Part shown: positions 60,769-64,000 of the stretch, in pieces
Layout of the letters: each line of letters opens with the position of its first letter
Numbering within the stretch: the first letter of the stretch is position 1
Source of the DNA: Cupriavidus sp.
GTDB taxonomy: Bacteria > Pseudomonadota > Gammaproteobacteria > Burkholderiales > Burkholderiaceae
Length of the DNA stretch: 64,000 nucleotides
Direction of reading: 5' to 3'
Assembly: GCA_031180665.1 (NCBI GenBank)
Contig: JAPSLP010000007.1
Coordinates: 124,001-188,000, forward strand
Notes under the pieces: generated by a model
Database searches by the model: none
Told to the model about the DNA's origin: nothing
What the model saw: only the letters and a program-made list of their open reading frames with translations
Program-made: the position numbers and the translations under genes

Positions 60769-61147
60769 TCACTGTACCCCAATATCTTTTCGTCCAGTCT
60801 CGCCCAGCCAGTCGATCACCCTGGCCCACATGTCCTTGATGTTCTCAGCGCCAGAAATCACGTGTCCCTCTCCAGCAAGGACCAAAGCCGTCGCCCTCGA
60901 CTGTTAGCCGTTCCATGTGCATGGAGGACAGATCGACCACCCACAGCTCGCTTCTGGCCACCCCCGCGAGAAAAAAGTCGGTGTGTCGGGTCGCCTGTTG
61001 AAGCGATCGTTGAACGCAGAAGGCAAGGCGCTCACCATCAGGCGAAAACGAAAAACACGGGGCGTGCATACCGAGAAACGTGTCCAGCTTCAGGACATCG
61101 TCGATCGTCAAGTGCCGCTTTTTGGATTTGCCGTGGTGCTGGGTCAT
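60769..61147 (-). pseudogene. S9 family (prolyl oligopeptidase-like) peptidase remnant, internal deletion and frameshift
   Basis: The 5' part encodes LTIDDVLKLDTFLGMHAPCFSFSPDGERLAF and ELWVVDLSSMHMERLT, the start of a beta-propeller of an S9 peptidase. After GDGFG the frame runs to an early stop. In another frame the same DNA continues LVLAGEGHVISGAENIKDM then WARVIDWLGETGRK and a stop at 60769-60771. This is the typical C-terminal end of these enzymes with the catalytic His in GEGH. About 500 or more residues expected between the two parts are missing. A large internal deletion with its junction near 60885-60900 is the simplest explanation. No functional product is expected. Confidence 0.85.
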
Positions 61148-61220
61148 GTCTGCAGTGGGAACTGGCGATCCATCGACGGCAGGGCAAGACTGCCGCTGCT
61201 ATTCGACTGCTGTCGAACCG

Positions 61221-61739
61221 CTACCCCGTCACCCAAAACGCCTCGTCATACTGCACCGTCCCCACCGGCCACTCGCCCTCGAACCGCACGGCCTGGAAGT
61301 ATTCCGGCGGGACATCGGGCAATACGAGATCCGCACGGCAAACGAAGCCGAAGCGGCCGTAGTAGCCGGGTTCGCCCAGCACCACGCAGCCTCGCGCGCC
61401 GCGCCGGCGCAGCGCGTCCATGGCCGCGTTCATCAGCAGGGAACCGACGCCCTTGGACTGCCAGGCGGGAAGTACCGCGATCGGTCCAAGGCCATACCAA
61501 CCGTCGCTGCCATCGGAAATCGCGACCGGCGACACCGCCACATGACCAACGATCCGGCCGACGATCTGGTCGGCGTCCGTGGCTACCAGTGAGATCGACA
61601 GCTGTCCTCGCGCGCGCAGGGCGTTGACGATCAGCGGTTCGGTGCCGCTGGCATGCGTCGCGCTGCGGAAGGCTTCGGCGACGACCGACTCGATCACCGG
61701 AATATCGGCGGGGACTTCGTCACGGATCTGGATTGGCAT
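61221..61739 (-). CDS. GNAT family N-acetyltransferase, YhbS-like
   Basis: This 172-residue protein opens IQIRDEVPADIPVIESVVAEAF and has the acetyl-CoA loop LGPIAVLPAWQSKGVGSLLM followed by GARGCVVLGEPGYYGRFGFV, a pattern characteristic of the YhbS group of putative acetyltransferases. GAGGA lies seven bases before the ATG at 61739. A TTG five codons upstream is a poorer start. The acceptor substrate is not known. It lies 62 bases downstream of the histidine kinase gene on the same strand. Confidence 0.9.
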   Translation of the reverse strand: MPIQIRDEVPADIPVIESVVAEAFRSATHASGTEPLIVNALRARGQLSISLVATDADQIVGRIVGHVAVSPVAISDGSDGWYGLGPIAVLPAWQSKGVGSLLMNAAMDALRRRGARGCVVLGEPGYYGRFGFVCRADLVLPDVPPEYFQAVRFEGEWPVGTVQYDEAFWVTG

Positions 61740-61801
61740 ATGGGTCCTCGGCAAGGAGGTGGGGGGGGCGATGCCGGCACCGGATCATCGCTCTCGGATG
61801 A

Positions 61802-63628
61802 TCACGACATGCGATGCAGCGTCTCTTCGGGTCCAAGCCACTGGTACAGCAACGCGTGCAGCTGCGCGGGCTCGACCGGCTTGCGCAGCACCATATAGCC
61901 TTCGCGCTCGGCCTGCAGCAGGGCGGGCGAATCGAATTCGCCGCTGACCATTGCACCGCTGGCACCGGGACAGCGCTCCAGCAGTTCCTTCAGCACTTCG
62001 AAGCCGCTCTCGCCAGATCGCAGGCGCTGGTCGCACAGGATCGCCTGCGGACGCAGGCCGGCATGGAGCAGCGCGATCGCTTCCGTCGCCGAGGCCGCGC
62101 AGCGCGCATCGACGTGCCATGCCTGCATCAGGCTCGTCCACGCCCTGACGACGACCGGATCGTCCTCGACGATCAGGCAGCAACCGCTCAGCGGCGGCAG
62201 CGCGCTCGACGGTCGCGCCTGGGACTCGGCGGCCATCGCGTGCACGTGGGCCTGCGCGGGGTCGGCGGCCGGAAAGCGCAGCCAGAATCGCGAGCCGCGG
62301 CGTTCGACGGAGTCCAGTCCGTAGGCGGCACCCATCATGGTCGCGCAGCGGGCGACCACGGCGAGCCCCAGGCCATGACCGGCGCTATCGATGCGCCACG
62401 CGTATTCGTTGCGGTAGTACGGCGAATAGATCCGGCTCTTGTCGTCGTTGGCCACGCCGATGCCGGTATCCCAGACTTCCAGCAGCCAGTCCGCTTCGCG
62501 GCGCCGGGCTGACAACAGCACGCCGCCACGCTGCGTGTACCGCAGCGCGTTGTGAACCAGGTTGACCAGCGACTGGCGCAGCAGCGAAGCATCGGCCAGC
62601 ACCGCGGCAGCCTGCTTCGGCACGCGCACACGAAGATCGAGATCGCGGCTATGCGCCTCCTCGCGGAACAGTGCGGCGACTTCCTCCATGATCGGCGCCA
62701 GCGCCACCGGTACGCTGCGCGGCATTGCCATGCCCTGCTCGATCTTCGACAGGTCGAGCAGCGAGTTGAACATCAAATGGACGGATCGCACGCTGCGGCG
62801 CAGATCCTCCAGCGGCGGATTCAGCGCCGGATCGCGATTGCGCTGCGCGATCGCTTCGATCAGGAATCCCATCGCATGAACGGGCTGGCGCAGGTCGTGG
62901 CTGGCGGTGGTCAGGAAGAGATTCTTCGCGCGCAGCGCATCCTCGGCCGCCTCCTTGGCGAGCCGATAGCTCTCCGCAAGCCGGATGCCGTCGTCCTCGA
63001 GCTGCACCTGCTGGCGAAAGAATTGATTGGCGATCAGCGCGTGCCGATAGATCGCCACCGCGTACAGCAGCGTCAGCGGCAGCACCACCTGCCAGTGATG
63101 GGGAAAACTCCATGGCACGTTGACTGTCACCACACCCCAGCACGCAAAGAAAAACCGCTGGAAGGCACCCAGTATCGGCGTCTGATGCGTGGCGTTGGCC
63201 GCGAGAATGGCGGCCAGGCTGATATGCAGCAGCAGCGCGAAGTCGAACGTCACCTGGCCTGCGGTCAATACCGTTGCCATCGACAGGCAGAGGCCGTGGA
63301 CCAGCGCGATGCGCCGGACCACCGGCAGCCAGCGCTCGGCCATCGCCGCATCGTCCGACTGCGCCCGCTCGCGCCGGTAGTGGCGCCGCTCCAACTGCAT
63401 CCAGCCGGCGGCGAGGCAGTAGGCAAGCGTCCACACCAGCAGCGATCGGGCATCCCTGCCCGTGACATGAAGCCAGGCGACGAACGGCAGGCCGACGAAG
63501 GGGATCGCGTTGACGCTGAAGACCAGCCGCTCGAACGTCATGTCGACCAGGCGCGCGCGGGCACGCGGGCTGACACTCGATTCGGCGGCGGCACGCAGGC
63601 CCAGCCGTTGCAAGAACGGCCCGCTCAC
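61802..63628 (-). CDS. Hybrid sensor histidine kinase with C-terminal receiver domain
   Basis: This 608-residue membrane kinase has about six hydrophobic helices in residues 35-205 forming an integral sensor. A HisKA domain follows with the phospho-accepting His in LFLTTASHDLRQPVHAMG (about residue 243). The HATPase domain has the N box NLVHNALRYT, DTGIGVANDD and GHGLGLAVV. The C-terminal receiver carries the phospho-acceptor Asp in AILCDQRLRSGESGFEVL. The GTG at 63628 overlaps the stop of the upstream response regulator gene by four bases (GTGA), so they are coupled partners. The signal is unknown. Confidence 0.94.
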   Translation of the reverse strand: MSGPFLQRLGLRAAAESSVSPRARARLVDMTFERLVFSVNAIPFVGLPFVAWLHVTGRDARSLLVWTLAYCLAAGWMQLERRHYRRERAQSDDAAMAERWLPVVRRIALVHGLCLSMATVLTAGQVTFDFALLLHISLAAILAANATHQTPILGAFQRFFFACWGVVTVNVPWSFPHHWQVVLPLTLLYAVAIYRHALIANQFFRQQVQLEDDGIRLAESYRLAKEAAEDALRAKNLFLTTASHDLRQPVHAMGFLIEAIAQRNRDPALNPPLEDLRRSVRSVHLMFNSLLDLSKIEQGMAMPRSVPVALAPIMEEVAALFREEAHSRDLDLRVRVPKQAAAVLADASLLRQSLVNLVHNALRYTQRGGVLLSARRREADWLLEVWDTGIGVANDDKSRIYSPYYRNEYAWRIDSAGHGLGLAVVARCATMMGAAYGLDSVERRGSRFWLRFPAADPAQAHVHAMAAESQARPSSALPPLSGCCLIVEDDPVVVRAWTSLMQAWHVDARCAASATEAIALLHAGLRPQAILCDQRLRSGESGFEVLKELLERCPGASGAMVSGEFDSPALLQAEREGYMVLRKPVEPAQLHALLYQWLGPEETLHRMS

Positions 63629-64000
63629 GGTTCGAGCCGGCGTCCGTGCAGCAGCGTGATGGCTTCGACGCGATTGCTGACGCCCAGCTTGCCCAGAATG
63701 GCCGTCACATGTTCCTTGGTGGTCTGCTCGGAAATCGCCAGTTCCTTGGCAATCTGCTTGTTGGGCAAGCCACGCAGCATCAGCGCCAGCACCTGGCCCT
63801 GCCGATCGGTCAGGCCGAGCTCGCGCGGGCTCAGCGGCAGTTCTCGGCGCAGGGCCGGCGTCAGTTCGGCTGCGGGCACGGCGGGAAACCAGGTGCCGCC
63901 CTGCCGCAGCGTGGCCACCGCCTGGGCGAACGTCTCCGGCGGCTCGCTCTTGCGCAGAAAGCCGTGTGCACCCGCCTCCATGGCCTTGATCTGCACGCGC
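63625..64000 (-). CDS. LuxR/FixJ (NarL)-type response regulator, 5' part outside window
   Basis: The visible 125 codons cover the end of the receiver domain (KAMEAGAHGFLRKSEPPETFAQAV, with the conserved Lys before the final helix) and the complete LuxR-type HTH (LTDRQGQVLALMLRGLPNKQIAKELAISEQTTKEHVTAILGKLGVSNRVEAI, ends given). It is the probable DNA-binding output partner of the hybrid kinase, to which it is translationally coupled. The phosphorylated Asp is beyond the window edge. Target genes are unknown. Confidence 0.93.
   Translation of the reverse strand, partial: RVQIKAMEAGAHGFLRKSEPPETFAQAVATLRQGGTWFPAVPAAELTPALRRELPLSPRELGLTDRQGQVLALMLRGLPNKQIAKELAISEQTTKEHVTAILGKLGVSNRVEAITLLHGRRLEP

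Overview
The window is a high-GC (roughly two thirds G+C by eye), gene-dense chromosomal segment typical of Burkholderiales, most likely Cupriavidus, Ralstonia or a close relative. The clues are GTG starts, Bug-type periplasmic binding proteins, a YqjM-class ene reductase, many LysR/AraC/IclR regulators, and assimilatory nitrate genes in the order transporter-nirB-nirD-flavoprotein-nasA. I saw no rRNA, tRNA, insertion sequence, phage or CRISPR array. Both edges cut genes: a [2Fe-2S] oxidoreductase subunit on the left and a response regulator on the right.

Layout. 1-3.7 kb: PaoABC-type molybdenum aldehyde oxidoreductase. 3.8-6.7 kb: DUF3626 protein, YihY/BrkB membrane protein, host-attachment family protein and a disordered small protein. 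6.9-11.3 kb: RND efflux pump and lipoprotein adaptor, with no outer-membrane channel or regulator beside them. 11.4-20.6 kb: RecQ-type helicase, MFS transporter, covalent-FAD oxidase, VOC protein, chemoreceptor and RhtA-like exporter. 20.6-23.3 kb: an electrophile-response unit made of a NemR-like repressor, a DJ-1/PfpI protein and an Old Yellow Enzyme, with two identical operators. 23.4-26.0 kb: a possibly eroded gene, a DsbA/FrnE protein, and a divergent GNAT/HxlR pair with an elaborate shared control region.

26.0-35.1 kb holds the nitrate assimilation operon: nitrate/nitrite transporter, NirB, NirD, a stand-alone NirB-like flavoprotein, and NasA with a C-terminal BFD-type [2Fe-2S] domain. 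The leader carries a candidate NtrC site, a near-consensus sigma-54 promoter, two hairpins with the same AACGGC hexaloop, and an intrinsic terminator that overlaps the second hairpin. This is the architecture expected for ANTAR (NasT/NasR-type) antitermination and is the best-supported regulatory system in the window.

35.3-43.4 kb looks like an IclR-headed catabolic operon: cyclase-family hydrolase, branched-chain-type binding protein, a thiolase-fold protein without the usual nucleophilic Cys, a DUF35 zinc-ribbon partner, a Bug binding protein and an NDP-forming acyl-CoA synthetase. Its substrate is unknown. The thiolase-DUF35 pair resembles retro-aldolase complexes.

43.6-64 kb contains OhrR/Ohr peroxide defence and several regulator-plus-target pairs: AraC/DMT, LysR near aldolase/Bug, LysR/nitroreductase/DMT, AraC/exported lyase, and Rrf2/thioredoxin-reductase-like flavoprotein. 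There is also a cupin whose ribosome binding site lies inside a hairpin, a decayed S9 peptidase, and a hybrid histidine kinase translationally coupled to a LuxR-type regulator. REP-like inverted repeat pairs occur at three places, and several short tandem repeats sit at gene ends.
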